Shown here piece after piece: positions 8,522 to 20,146 of a stretch of DNA of 21,830 nt. The stretch is from Basidiobolus ranarum (Eukaryota > Basidiobolomycota > Basidiobolomycetes > Basidiobolales), in NCBI GenBank assembly GCA_040143965.1, contig JASJQH010000196.1, positions 1 to 21,830 on the forward strand, given 5' to 3'. Every line of letters begins with the position of its first letter. Positions within the stretch are counted from its first letter, which is position 1. Below the pieces are notes generated by a model. The model saw only the letters and a list, made by a program, of their open reading frames with translations, had not been told where the DNA came from and searched no databases. A program made the position numbers and the translations under genes.

Positions 8522-9523
8522 ATTCGGAATAAAAACTACACTAAATGGGCTGGAAATAGCAGAGTGGCACCGTGGCTAGTGAGCAAAATGGCTAAATATG
8601 GCAGCGTGTTACTCAAAATGAGAGTCTACCACGTTATAGAGATATTTACACCTACAGGTTTTCTTAGTCAGTGAATTAGAGGACTTGATTTATTTGGCAT
8701 GGTATGATATATTTGGAACTAAATAAGTTAATTTCCTAACTTGTCTTTCCGTATATTATCCCGGACACCAAGGACAGCTTCAGTGCTAGGGTTAAATTAT
8801 AGGTTAATTTGCGCTGTTATGGTATGGGCCTAAAGAAATTCGATGAATGGGTACTAGTGGATGTTTGGTGAGTGGATACGTATATAGTATACATTTGCTT
8901 ATTTGGTGTACAAATGTTTTTGGTCTATGATTGAAATTCAACTGAGACGCTGGTTTGGTATCTAAAAGAGGGTGATTGCTTAATGTATACACCCGATTCC
9001 ATGCAAACATTAGAGTGCTACTGTTACTCAGACTTCGAAGTAATCCTACTGTTATTCAGACCTGGGAGTAGTTCTATGTATGAGATATATATATACGCTT
9101 TGTACATGATTTGCTCTTTAGTATCGGTATAGTATACCGTTCATTTGGTTGCTACGCGTCTATAAATCGCGTTTGTTCGGAATTTCCTCTTTTGCCTTGC
9201 AAATATAAGAGCCAATGGTTTTCACTGAAAAGAGATATATTTGTTAGTTATTTGCACCTTCTCGGAATACCACTAATTCTGGAAGAGTAAAAATGTTAAG
9301 CTAGTCAAATCAACAGGTCGAGATGAACGTTTACAGTATAGATAATCCTAGGCCTTTGTGAAACACAAACCCTTCAAGGATATGTCCATTAGTGATCCAG
9401 GTAATCATTATGTTAAATGGGAAACATTCTACACAGTCTGAAATGCTTCTCCATTCGTACAACCCTCTATATGGTTCTTACTAGAGTGGGAGCAATCAAA
9501 CTCCGACGGGTATCAAATTCAAG
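8522..9523. other. Upstream region of the hexose transporter; no gene seen
   Basis: No coding motif. It contains an imperfect direct repeat of CTACTGTTA(C/T)TCAGAC at 9018 and 9046 (28 bp apart), about 560-590 bp upstream of the transporter start. Confidence 0.35.
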
Positions 9524-9530
9524 TATAAAT
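9524..9530 (+). promoter_or_regulatory. TATA box of the hexose transporter gene
   Basis: TATAAAT 79 nt upstream of ATG 9603; the leader between is A/C-rich and lacks other ATGs. Confidence 0.5.
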
Positions 9531-9602
9531 ATCTCGGTAATAATCTTAAGCTTTCAAAGTTAAATATACATCTCACAGTTCAAACTCAACAGAACAATAA
9601 TC

Positions 9603-11060
9603 ATGTTTGGTCGTTCTGAAAAAGAAGCTAAGGGGTCTACCGATTCACGAGAGGTTGGATTCACCGTCTATACTGTCCTATGTGTTTGCATTGCTTGCCT
9701 TGTATCCTTCAACAATGGTTGGAATACCTCTGACACCAATATTATTCAAGCTTCCATCACCGGTTGCGAAAATCCTCATGAGAAGGTTGACTGATTCCCT
9801 TGTTGCTTCCCTATGGATGACTGGTTGTTAGGTTTCGCTATCAGCAGTTTCTCTATTGGTGGTGCCATGGGTGGTCTTTCTGCTGGTTGGGCTCAAGCTA
9901 AATTCGGTCGTCGCAACTCCCTTCTTTTCAACAATCTCATCTTCATCATCGGTGCTTTACTTATCAGTTTGTCCAAGAACGAAGGTACATGGATTGTTGG
10001 TCGTTTCTTCACAGGTGTTGGCTCAGGCTTCGGAACTGTTGTTCTTCCTACCTATATTGGTGAAGTATCTACTACCAAAGTTCGTGGTGCTTACGGTGCT
10101 ATGACCCAGTTGACATGTGTTGTTGGTCAGTTGGTTACTCAGGCTGCTGGTCTTGGTCTCTCTTCTCGTGCTGGTTGGCGTGTGTGCTTGGGTCTTACCG
10201 GTGCCATTGCTATTCTCCAATTAGTTACCCTGATATTCATTACTGAAACTCCTCGTTACTTCATTTCCAAGGATCGTATTGAAGATGCCGAGAAATCTTT
10301 ACTTAAACTTCGTAAGGGTATGGATATTACCCAAGAACTTCAAACAATGATTGATGCTCGTGCTCAATCCAAGATTTCAGGAGAACAGTCTTCAATCATG
10401 GATGGTTTCAGATTCATCATGCAAGATCCCACCACTCGCAAGCATGCCTTCATTTGTATGTTCCTTTGTATTATCCAGCAGCTTTGCGGTATCAACGGTA
10501 TCATGTACTACTCAACCGCTATCTTCACTTCCATCTATGGTGGTCAAACTGCTCAGTATCTTACCGTCGGTGTCGGTGCTATCAATCTTCTTGCCACTCT
10601 TGTTACTATCGCTTTGATTGATCGTGTTGGAAGAAAGTTCCTTGTGCTTGTTAGTCTTGCTGGTATGGCTGCTTTCAATGTTCTCATGATCATTGGTATT
10701 CAGTGTGATGATTCTGGTCTGGTCATTCTTGGTCTATTCGCATTCGTTGTCGCCTTCGCTTTGGGTATGGGTCCCATTCCTTTTTTGTTGATTTCCGAGC
10801 TTATTCCTACCAGAGCTGTCTCTACTGTTGCATCTAGCGCTCTCGGTCTCAATTGGCTCGGTAACTTTGTTGTTGGTTTCTTCTTCCCATCATTGAAGAA
10901 CACCATGCAAGGTTATGTATTCTTGATCTTCGTCTGTTGCTGTATTGTTGGTTTCATTGGTGTTCTCTTCATCTTACCTGAAACCAAGGGACGTAGTATT
11001 AAAGATATTACTGGTCATGGTAAAGCACCCGATGCTGTTTGCACCATCAGATCCGAATGA
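9603..11060 (+). CDS. MFS hexose transporter with one in-frame TGA
   Basis: A sugar porter of the major facilitator superfamily, expected in the plasma membrane (or vacuole) with 12 helices. One frame runs from ATG 9603 to TGA 11058-11060: 484 residues plus one internal TGA (9792-9794, codon 64). Family marks, numbering the TGA as 64: GRR at 102-104 between TM2 and TM3, TETPR near 214-218, QQLCGIN at 292-298, DRVGRK near 340-345 and PETKGR near 459-464. The TGA falls in the extracellular loop after TM1, and the family-like FPCCFPMDDWLLGFA follows immediately in the same frame. No intron of correct phase removes it. Starting at Met71 (9813) would lose TM1. It is therefore a one-hit pseudogene, a sequencing error or a read-through gene. 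The codons look biased toward C- and T-ending forms, as in well-expressed genes. Family certain; functional state open. Confidence 0.8.
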
Positions 11061-11869
11061 GCATTAAGAAATAGAACATTCATTCCATCGTTGTTTACAT
11101 TACTTAGAACATATCCATACATAATAATCTTTATTTCCATATTATAATCAATTTTACCCATTAGAATATACTTCATTTTCTTTGAGTTGTCCTTGGCGAA
11201 ATTTATCCGTTATTTTTAAACATAGAAATATTCTATCGAAATCATTGACTTTGAAATTATCCGTTGTTTGCTCATTCACCCATGTCTTAAACTCAAAGAC
11301 CACTTAAAAAGTAGACTATCTCAATTTAGAGTAAAATAAGTACCGTAATTATGATTTTCACTAATTTTGGAGAATAGATATATGGTCAATCTCTTGTTAA
11401 TATACTATATATAGTCAAATGCTTTGACTTTTATAGCCACTATAAATAAATTCATCAATATATAGAAGTTCATTGAATTTAAACAGTTACTTGAACTAGT
11501 TTAGATATGATGTCATTTAGGGAAACTTGACAGCTTGTGATTGCGTTTAGTTGTCTTGTAGAATATACAATGAATATAGAAAGTTCCTTAACAAGAATCG
11601 AATGTACAGCAAAGAATCTTGGAATAGTTCGCTATTGGAAGAATAGTTAACAGGTAACATAATATTTTGGATTAAAGTTACAAAAATCTAAATCAAATAT
11701 GAATAAGTGACTAAAGTAATGCTTAAATATACACAAGTATTTATACTCGTGTTAGAAATTAAAAAGAGTAATGACTAGGATGTGTTTCTAGATTGCTGAG
11801 AAAGTTGGTGTTAAAGTTTAGGGTGATTTTACAAGTATGAAGAATGCATGGATATGTGACCGCAGTATG
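11061..11869. other. 3' flank and spacer after the hexose transporter; no gene seen
   Basis: Very AT-rich; no coding motif on either strand. Confidence 0.4.
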
Positions 11870-11885
11870 AAATTGCATTATTTTC

Positions 11886-12046
11886 TAATTTCTTTTTGAT
11901 GAAACTTAATAACTTTGCATACATGTTCTTGGGACCTTCTTTAACATATTCTACATGTTTATATACTCAATAAATCAATAAGTGAAGTCCACCAATTCTT
12001 CTAGTTCTCCAAACCACTTCCAACAAACTCTCAAAACACTTTAACA
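11886..12046 (+). mobile_element. LTR fragment (copy B)
   Basis: Matches the 3' half of the solo LTRs at 5660-5992 and 19227-19552, including the block AATCAATAAGTGAA and the CTCCAAACCACTTC block, and ends near TTTAACA. The 5' half is missing or highly diverged; the left boundary is approximate. An incomplete fossil. Confidence 0.55.
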
Positions 12047-12073
12047 GTATGAAAATGGTGCACTCACTATCTT

Positions 12074-12089
12074 TCACCATATATGGTGA
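12074..12089. repeat. 16-bp perfect palindrome containing a CArG box
   Basis: TCACCATATATGGTGA is its own reverse complement; its core CCATATATGG fits the MADS-box CArG consensus. It lies between convergent genes, just after the LTR fragment, so a promoter role is doubtful. Confidence 0.5.
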
Positions 12090-13349
12090 GCATTATTGCG
12101 AAAAATTGAATTGCATGAAAGTAGTTTTAAGAATTGGAGTTGCTATGGACTTTACTTATGTGATTAACAACAAACAAAGATAAGATATTGGTACTCTTTG
12201 GTGGAAATACACAAAATAGACAGGGAGTTGTGTTCAGAACTTATTATCCTGGGGTCAATTTGAAGGTCTTTGTAATAGTACATTTGATTTTGCTAATTTT
12301 TGGATCTTACACATATGTACCAAATATATGATCCAGTTACAGCTAATTGATGTATGAAAAGTCAAGTTTCCTAACTTGACTGTGATATGAGATTGTTAGA
12401 TGCATAAAGATAAGGATAAGAAATATGATAAAGACTATAAACTTCAACAAACATGTAACAAGTTTATGGGTTTATTCAGGGCTCAGCATCTCCTGCAAGA
12501 ACCAAGTACCAATGCGATGTTCAATAGAGGAGAATATGCTTCTTCAACTTGAAAAAATACCAAGATACATATTGGAATGTACCTAAACAGGTAGCGCTCT
12601 GAAATATAGAACAATCTGAATGGAAAAGTAACAACTTCAAATCTAAAACCGATTATTGTGTAAAACTAGCTGAAACACATATAAGAGGTGTGAGTCATTA
12701 TTATGACAGACCATAACACTATGTCACATAAGGTATAAATGAGAAACCAATTCTACTTTATGGAAAAATATCTCAAAAGAGAGATTCACAGGTACTAAGA
12801 ACAGATCAATGAGACCAATTCTACTTTATGGAAAAATATCTCAAAAGAAGATTCACATGTAAGAAACATTATATGAAACAAAATTTGGCATAGTGATGTT
12901 GCAACGGGCGGGAAATACTAATTAGAACAATATTACAAATATATATAGAATTCTTGCGAGTGATTGCATTAAACATTCTAAAATTCACTACAATGCATCT
13001 ACAACCCAAACCCTAACCCTACAACGATTCAGCTCTATGATTTGTTACTAGTTTCCAGTAAGAAGAATGGCTGATTTAATTCTATAGTGGAAGTAACAGT
13101 TGGAAACAAACAATAGATTCCACCAGAAAACTCTTACTGCTTGAAATATGCCATAATTGGCTGGTTTACGAATCAAAGGAATGAGAAGTGTAACGTTGAT
13201 ATATTTGATAGGAATACAAAATGTTATTTATTTTAGTATCTAAACAATGGCCATGCATGAAATTTAATTACATAAGTTTGGAATTGTAATATCGTGGGAA
13301 ATGTCGGGAATTAAATTATGATAATAAAAAATACCGTACAAACTTTTGC
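12090..13349. other. Spacer before the ABC transporter 3' end; no gene accepted
   Basis: No intact gene. A 60-codon open stretch on the minus strand (12483-12665) has a hydrophobic run (YIPICILVFFQVEEA) but no recognised family. A telomere-like AAACCCTAACCCTAC lies at 13008-13022. ABC transporter transcripts probably terminate in the AT-rich part near 13200-13345. Confidence 0.35.
12746..12857 (+). repeat. Direct repeat of about 45 bp, offset 68 bp
   Basis: The block starting ACCAATTCTACTTTATGG occurs at 12746-12790 and again at 12814-12857, nearly identical (they differ by a small indel). A 23-bp unrelated stretch separates them. It looks like a recent local duplication. Confidence 0.8.
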
Positions 13350-16300
13350 TTAGTTTGTGCCTAGATCTTGTTGAACAACAAGTCCGTAATATTGTCCTCT
13401 CAGTGCCATTAGTTCATCGTGTGTGCCCTTCTCGTTAACAACACCGTTCTTGAATACATAGATTACATCAGCTCTTTGAATAGTCGATAGACGATGGGCC
13501 ACAGCAATAGTTGTACGTCCCTGAGAAGCATTATCTAAGGCAGTCTGGACCACCTTTTCGGAGGCTGCATCAAGTGCAGATGTTGCTTCATCGAGTAATA
13601 GAATTTTTGGTTGACGGATCAATGCACGAGCAATAGCAATACGTTGCTTCTGACCACCAGAAAGTTGAGATCCCTTACCACCAAGAGGAGTATTGTATCC
13701 TTGTGGAAGAGTCATAATGAAGTCATGGATGTTAGAATCACGGGCTGCTTTCTCGACCTCCGCATCAGAAGGAACACGATCCACAAGACCAAAGCAAATA
13801 TTTTCCTTAATTGACATATCATAAAGAGTAGGTTCTTGACCAACCAATGCAATATGCTTACGCATATCGTTGATGTTCATCTGTCGTACGTCTTTACCGT
13901 CGATCATGACACTACCAGAAAGGACATCATAGAAACGCTCGGTTAGACCAATGACGGTACTTTTACCACAACCTGAAGGTCCCACTAGTGCAGCAAATTG
14001 TCCAGGTTTGATATCAAGGTTTAAGCCACGAAGAACTGGAACACCGGGGCGAGTAGGGTAGCGGAAATGTACATCCTTATAGGTAATATGTCCTTCGACG
14101 GATTCTACTTTATCTCCTTCGGCGTTAACGACATCAATGATAGGTTTACGATCTAATAGAGTGATAATACTAGCTGCTGCATGCTTTGCTTTGCTGATAT
14201 CGGGAACGAATGAAAACACGTTACCAGCACTTTGAGAACCGAAAACAATAGCAATGAACACGGTGAAGAATTGAGTCTGGTCGTACTCTGTAGCACCACT
14301 AGAGATTCTGGTAGACAACAATCTTCCTCCATACCAAAATCCAAGTGCATTAACCAAGAAAACAATAGCTTGTGATAGAGCAAAGATGAATGAGGATCCG
14401 AATGCGTTCTGTTTACCGGCTCTAACAGGCTCTTCTAACTCATCATGATACATTTTACAAACATCTTTCTCTCGTGTAAGCGAAGCCACAGTACGAATAG
14501 ATGAAGCTGCTTCACAAGCAAGTTGTGCAGAATGTTCATAGGCAGCCTTGGTCTTGGCTTGATAACCATTCATCATTCTCATACGAATAACACCAGCACC
14601 AATTAAGAGAGGAACACAAGTCATGACTACAAGAGTAAGTTTCCAACCGTATGCCAAACCTACAATGAATCCACCAAGGATAGTAATAACTACTTGCAAA
14701 ATAGTACCAAATGTAGAGCCGCTGACTCCTTGTACGTGTGTGGCATCAGTAGAGAGAGCCGATACCAAAGCACCAGTATTATTGCTATCACGATCAAACC
14801 AGCCGATCTCTTGGTTAAGCATAGTAGCAAAGGTCTTGGAACGGATTCTCTCGGTTAGTCTTTCTCCGGAAATACCAAAGAAGGTACCTTGAGCAGTTTG
14901 AGCGATAAAGGAGACTATAGCAATAATCAAAAACATCAAAGCCCAGAAGTTGACTTCATGGGTACGTTTAGCGATATCCTGAATAGAAAGGGAACTGATC
15001 ACTCGGGCGAAAATAATGGCGAAAACAGGGTAAATGGCACCTGTGACAATGGCACCACATAACCCACCGAACATAAACTTCAATTCGGGTTTGTTAAGAG
15101 AGAAAACACGATAACAAAGATAAAGGAAGGAGAACTTAGTTTCTACTTCTCCCTCGATATCGTTTTTACTGCCAACTGAAAGGATGGAATGTTTGGTAGT
15201 TTGGCGTCTTAATTCGGAATCTACGGTTCTCATGGCAGCGACATTCTGGTCTTCAGGTGGTGGAATAGCTTCTAACTCGTCATCTTGGTTTCCAATCTTT
15301 TGAAGCTCAACTAATTTGAAGTAAGCACCCTTTTCCGCGAGTAAAGAGTTGTGAGTGCCGGATTCGATGATTTGACCACGCTCCATAACAACAATCTGAT
15401 CAGCATTACGAATTGTAGAAAGACGATGGGCAATAACGATGGTGGTTCTACCGGAACTAGCACGATCTAAAGCTTGTTGAACAATACCCTCAGATTGAGT
15501 ATCAAGGGCCGATGTAGCCTCGTCTAATAAAAGAATTCGGGGATCCTTAACGATAGCTCTAGCGATAGCAATACGTTGCTTTTGTCCACCTGAAAGGAGA
15601 AATCCTCTTTCACCAACATGCGTATTATACTTTTCAGGTAAGGTCATTATGAAATCATGAGCATTGGACATTTTACAAGCATTTTCGATTAGTTCCATTC
15701 TTTTCTCTAGACTGGCATTCTCGTAGGGGGTACCGATTAATCCGTGAGCGACATTTTCCGCGATTGTGCATTTGAACAAGGTAGGCTCTTGCGATACCAA
15801 ACCGATTTGACGTCTGAGCCAATGAACATTGAGTGATTTAATAGGACGACCATCAAGTAGGACTTCACCATCTAGTGGATCGTAAAATCTCTCCAATAAC
15901 TGAATAATAGTCGATTTTCCAGACCCACTTGTTCCAACCAAAGCCACAGTTTGGCCTGGTGCTACGGTTAAATTAATTCCCTTCAAGATAGGAACATCTG
16001 GACGGGAAGGATAAGTGAAATGAATATCACGAACTTCAATTAGACCTGCAATTGCTTCAGTGGGTTTAACGCCTTCTTCAGAAGAGGAGTCAATGGGAGG
16101 GACTCGATAAATGGCATCGTATAGTTTCGCTGCAGCACCCTGTGCAAACGAAAAGGCTTGAAGATTTGGAGCGACGTGACCAAGAGAAAAGGCACCAATA
16201 ATGACAGCGAAAAATACATTGAAAACATCACCAACGTTCAATTCGTGATCAGTCAACAATTTACCTCCATACCAAAAGGCAAGAGAATAAGCAGAATAAA

Positions 16301-17317
16301 TGATAAGGAATATTACACCGATACCTGCACCAGTGGTAAATGCCTTTTTCATTCCCTCCGTTTTGGCCTTTGAAATGTTGACGTTGTACATTTCTGAAAG
16401 TTTCTTTTGCTGTCCAAAGGCAGTGGCAGTTCGGATAGAGGAGATGACTTCTTCAGCTAACGTACCAGATATGGAATAGTGGTCAAGCGCTCTTTTGACA
16501 AACTTGCTAGTGAACTTGTTCAAAGAACCAACAGAAATGGCAATCATTGGGATAATGCAGGAAAGCACCAAGGTAAGTTTCCAATTTCTGATGAAGGCAA
16601 TAATGAAGGCGGAGATAAAAGTAGCAACATAGGAGCAACTTTGAGGAAATTTCTCGGAAATACCGTCTTGAATCAAGTGAGTATCGCTAGTAATTCTGGT
16701 AGTGACCTCACCAGCACCTAATTTATCAAACCAAGCAATATCCTGACGAAGTACAGCAGCCAAATAGGCCTCTCGAATCTTTCTCGTTTGACGTTCACCA
16801 GCATATACCCAGGTAGACATGTAAGCGTAAGTGGTTACTAAAATACCGATAGCGAGGTAGACGTAGTAAAGGGTGTATTTATTAATTTCGGATCTGAAAC
16901 TGGAAATCATATCGTCAGTTAATCCATTTGGCACACTGGCTTGCCGACTGAAAGATGAAAACATAGTGGTCATTTGACCAAAGATAACACTAAAGTAATA
17001 GAAAGAATTTAGGTTAGAGAGTTATAACGACAGAAAATGATATATTTGAATACTAACGTCATTAAGGGCATACCAGCACCAGCTATAATGGCAGCAAAAA
17101 GGCCAATAGACATCAAAACCCAGTCATAGGTGGTTGCAAAGTTGAATAATTCGATCATACTTGCTTTTGGTTCAACATCTTTCTTTTCGTCTTTGGCAGG
17201 CTCGCTGATATTGATTGTGTTTTCGGCTGCTACCTTCTTCTTCTCGTCCATGACAGCGTCATTTTGTATTGTGGATTCGCTTTGGATACTATCCTGTTTT
17301 TCAGGAATCGAGCTCAT
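13350..17317 (-). CDS. ABCB-type full multidrug transporter (P-glycoprotein-like), two exons
   Basis: Gene model complement(join(13350..16989, 17058..17317)), 1299 residues, a usual length for fungal ABCB full transporters (TMD1-NBD1-TMD2-NBD2). The 68-nt intron (GTTAGT donor, ACTTTAG acceptor) joins ...GMPLMT to VIFGQMTTMF in TM1. NBD1: Walker A GTSGSGKST at 439-447, signature LSGGQKQR at 552-559, Walker B ILLLDEATSALD at 572-583, H-loop AHRLST. NBD2: GPSGCGKST at 1090-1098, LSGGQKQR at 1196-1203, ILLLDEATSALD at 1216-1227, H-loop AHRLST. Both ATP sites look catalytically complete, unlike the degenerate sites of some ABCB proteins. The first 65 residues are charged and cytosolic. The family exports hydrophobic drugs, lipids or peptides across the plasma membrane; substrate unknown. 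An inverted repeat lies about 85-160 bp upstream. Confidence 0.95.
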
Positions 17318-17401
17318 GGTCGTGTGTAAAAATATTTGATGAAAAAACCAAGAAAAGCGATCGCTATTTATTTAAAACTCACAAGATAAAAAATACTATA
17401 T

Positions 17402-17476
17402 TTGGTAACTCCAACTAGAGCCAATGGACAGAAAGTTTTCGTTTATCTAATCATTGCCTCTAGTTAGAGTTACCAA
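17402..17476. repeat. 25-bp inverted repeat upstream of the ABC transporter
   Basis: Arms 17402-17426 and 17452-17476 pair with two mismatches around a 25-nt loop. The arms carry GGTAACTC and, near the inner end, CCAATG. It sits 85-160 bp upstream of the ABC transporter ATG, within the likely promoter, and could be a paired operator-like site, a transcribed hairpin or the scar of a small element. Confidence 0.7.
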
Positions 17477-17479
17477 TCA

Positions 17480-18874
17480 CGACGTTGATCTTCTTAATGG
17501 TCCGCAGAATAAACTTTCATCTTCTCTTGGATGACTATGACTGTCTATGGATCGCTAATCTTACAAGAGAATCATCCCTAGGTATGCGCAATTCAGCGGG
17601 TCTCTTGAATTATATTTTATATTATACCTACCTTTTTACTAATAATATTGATTTTACTATCTCCGATATCAGATCTGGAATACTCTATCCAATCAAATAT
17701 ATACTGGAATAAGCATAAATTTCCCATTTCTCCGGAGGCTCTCCGCAAAAACGGAATCCGTGAAAGATATTCCGAGAGAGTAAATGAGAAGCAAAGTATT
17801 GGCCAGAATCCAAAAATAAGTGATATTCTGGTTGACCAATCCATGTCTTCCTTAACTCTTCCATATATGATCTAAACAGGAGTATTTATTGTTCACGATC
17901 ACAACAATACGCGATTGGTTGGACTTTAAATAATTCCATATCTCCAGAACATGTAGAGTTCTACTGTTTTTGGCATTGTGTTATTAAATTAATTTAGGTA
18001 ATAATTGCGGACGAAGCACACCTTGTGAGATGCTTAGATAGCCCTAGGAATTAGACACAACAAAGGAGTATATGACCGTTAGTTTTTGCTATCGAGGATA
18101 AAGTTTTCTTCTATATTTACATTTCTGGCTCTCTTTTGCGCAGCAATAATAATATCACAAACCTATATAGGTATTCAATCTGATTATATAATGGCATGAT
18201 TGGAGGTTTGGTGAGTCTTTTTTAATCAACCGAAGATGGAGAGTGCCATCTAAAACGTGCATGTGATGTAACAGATAAATGAAACACTAGAAAGCTTGGG
18301 GATTTGTGGTACTACTAGCCAGGTATTATCATACTGTGTCACCGACAGCCCTAAAGCAGAGCTGTACTTTAGGATATAATGAGGATTGCGGACTTGGGAG
18401 TTAATGAAAATCAATTAGCAACTATCATCTTAGTAGGGTAGAGTATCTAGAAGGGTTAGCATAATACACTCACCGAGAAAAAGGAAATTTAAAAAGTCCT
18501 GTAGCACACGAGTACTCTCACAGCTCTCAGTGAGTTGGTGTGACTCAAAATTCGTGTAATTGGCGTCCATCTTCAATTAGTAATAATATCATAGGTATGA
18601 ATGAATGACACAACACTATGCACTATTTAATCTGGTAATGATCCAAGTTTGCACCTTCAACGATTGTTTAGAGTGTGATATTGATACTTCTAAACTTGTG
18701 TACGGTGCCCAAGTTATTGGATTTTTGGACAACAGCATTAAAACAACATAACCATCAAATGACAAACTCTTATAAATGTTCTGGAAAAGCTGTCTTTCCA
18801 ACAGTTTATATAATCTAATAAAATTTGGACAGTATGTCAGATCATATGTAGTGCTTGAAAATACCAGTGTATCT
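17480..18874. other. Spacer; no gene accepted
   Basis: Open frames of 60-75 codons overlap on both strands at 17485-17875 without a recognised motif, promoter or splice signal. A minus-strand frame at 18616-18801 (FQNIYKSLSFDGYVVLMLL) is weakly protein-like but not assignable. Otherwise AT-rich and featureless. Confidence 0.3.
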
Positions 18875-19021
18875 TGTTGAAATTAGCATTGTAGTCATAT
18901 CTGAGAACTTCTAAGTAAATTCCTTATGAGAATAATGGATAATATCTTAGTGAAATATAAGATAACTAAGTACTAAGCTACATATGACTATATAGGTGTT
19001 TAGGCAATGCTAATTTCAACA
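18875..19021 (-). mobile_element. LTR-derived element with inverted ends (copy D)
   Basis: 147 bp bounded by TGTTGAAATTAGCATTG on the left and its exact reverse complement on the right, a 17-bp terminal inverted repeat. On the minus strand its first approximately 120 bp match the 5' part of the LTR family (copies A and C). The far end repeats the LTR start in the opposite sense. No target-site duplication is seen. It is either a rearranged LTR fossil or a MITE-like derivative of it. Confidence 0.5.
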
Positions 19022-19226
19022 ATAATAGGCACATGTTTCGGTAGATATTGACTGGACCCAGTAAAAAAACAGGTGTCAAGTTATGCCATTAGGCTTTCAT
19101 ATTTAAATATACTCTTCCATCACTTCTGTACCAATCCTATGATATAGAACAGGATTAGTGCTAGAGAAAATACCAAATCAAAACTCAGGTTTAGTTATTG
19201 TAATATTCCATTTTAACAGCAAGATT

Positions 19227-19552
19227 TGTTGAAGTATTTTGGGAGTTTGTTAGAAGTGGTTTGGAGAATTTGAAGAATTGATATTTCTCACTTATTGATT
19301 TATTGAGTAGAAAGTTGCTATTCATAGTTTTGTCTAGATATATATAAAAAAGCGTATCAAATGTGTTAAAGAAAGTCCCAGGAACATGTGTGCACAGAGC
19401 AAAATCTAAAAAATCTATATATATGAGAACTTCTAAGTTGGTAAGAATATTCCAGGTAAATGACCAATGAGAATGGTGGGTAGTATCTTAGTGAGATGCA
19501 GAGTAACTAAATACTAAACTATATAGGTGTTTAAGCTATGCCAATTTCAACT
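19227..19552 (-). mobile_element. Solo LTR of an LTR retrotransposon (copy C)
   Basis: 326 bp on the minus strand, flanked by perfect 5-bp repeats AGATT (19222-19226 and 19553-19557), the expected target-site duplication. It ends ...CTTCAACA and is homologous along most of its length to copy A at 5660-5992. No internal region remains, so it arose by LTR-LTR recombination. It looks complete as a solo LTR; the perfect duplication suggests it is not very old. Confidence 0.75.
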
Positions 19553-19557
19553 AGATT

Positions 19558-20146
19558 AACTCTGAAAGTCAGAAAAATAGGAATGAGTCAGATTTTGAAT
19601 ATTTCCATAGTACCACATTAATTGGTACCAACATGTCATAGATTAGCTATATCCAAGTTTCCTTCCTATGTAGTAGTATAATTGAACTGAGATAATAGTC
19701 GCTGAACTTTTTTATATTTAATTTGCATGCATCAAAATCCCATTTACATTTTGAATTTGGTTAAACCGGCCTTTTGTTTGCACTATACATATTGAATTTC
19801 AATTTGTTAGCGCCAACCATACTGTTAACCATATTATTTTAGTGAAGACCTTGACCAACTTGCAAGTAGGCTACATTTTCTTGAATGAAATCCCCAAGGT
19901 AGCTTACCAAAGACAAACGCTTGACTTATGCATCCAAACAGAATATCCAATTTAATGAATTTGATATGGTATCAGTTAGTGTTAGAAATGGCAACAGTTT
20001 AAGATAAATTTTCCGCCTGTTAATAACTGTATGGTATGGTTGAAAGTAAATTGAAGTGATATAGTATATATTCTATAAAATTTAACTTAACTCTATGTTG
20101 ATAGCAATAACATGACCTTCAACATAAGACCCTAATTGTCTCACTG
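19558..20146. other. Spacer; no gene seen
   Basis: AT-rich, no coding motif or RNA gene recognised on either strand. Confidence 0.35.

Noticed and set aside
9792-9838. Intron that would remove the in-frame TGA of the hexose transporter
   Set aside because: A GTTGAC...TTAG candidate is 46 nt and shifts the frame, and it would delete conserved residues before TM2.
9603-11060. Alternative genetic code with TGA as an amino acid
   Set aside because: TGA ends the first hydrolase gene and this transporter itself, tryptophan is encoded by TGG, and no other in-frame TGA occurs in the intact genes.
12483-12665. Minus-strand open stretch with a hydrophobic run, considered as a membrane-protein exon
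   Set aside because: Only 60 codons, no start, no family motif and no convincing splice partners.
17485-17875. Overlapping 75-codon ORFs on both strands
   Set aside because: No recognisable protein features; probably chance openness of the spacer.
18616-18801. Minus-strand 61-codon frame with protein-like composition
   Set aside because: No ATG start and no recognised family; too short to support.
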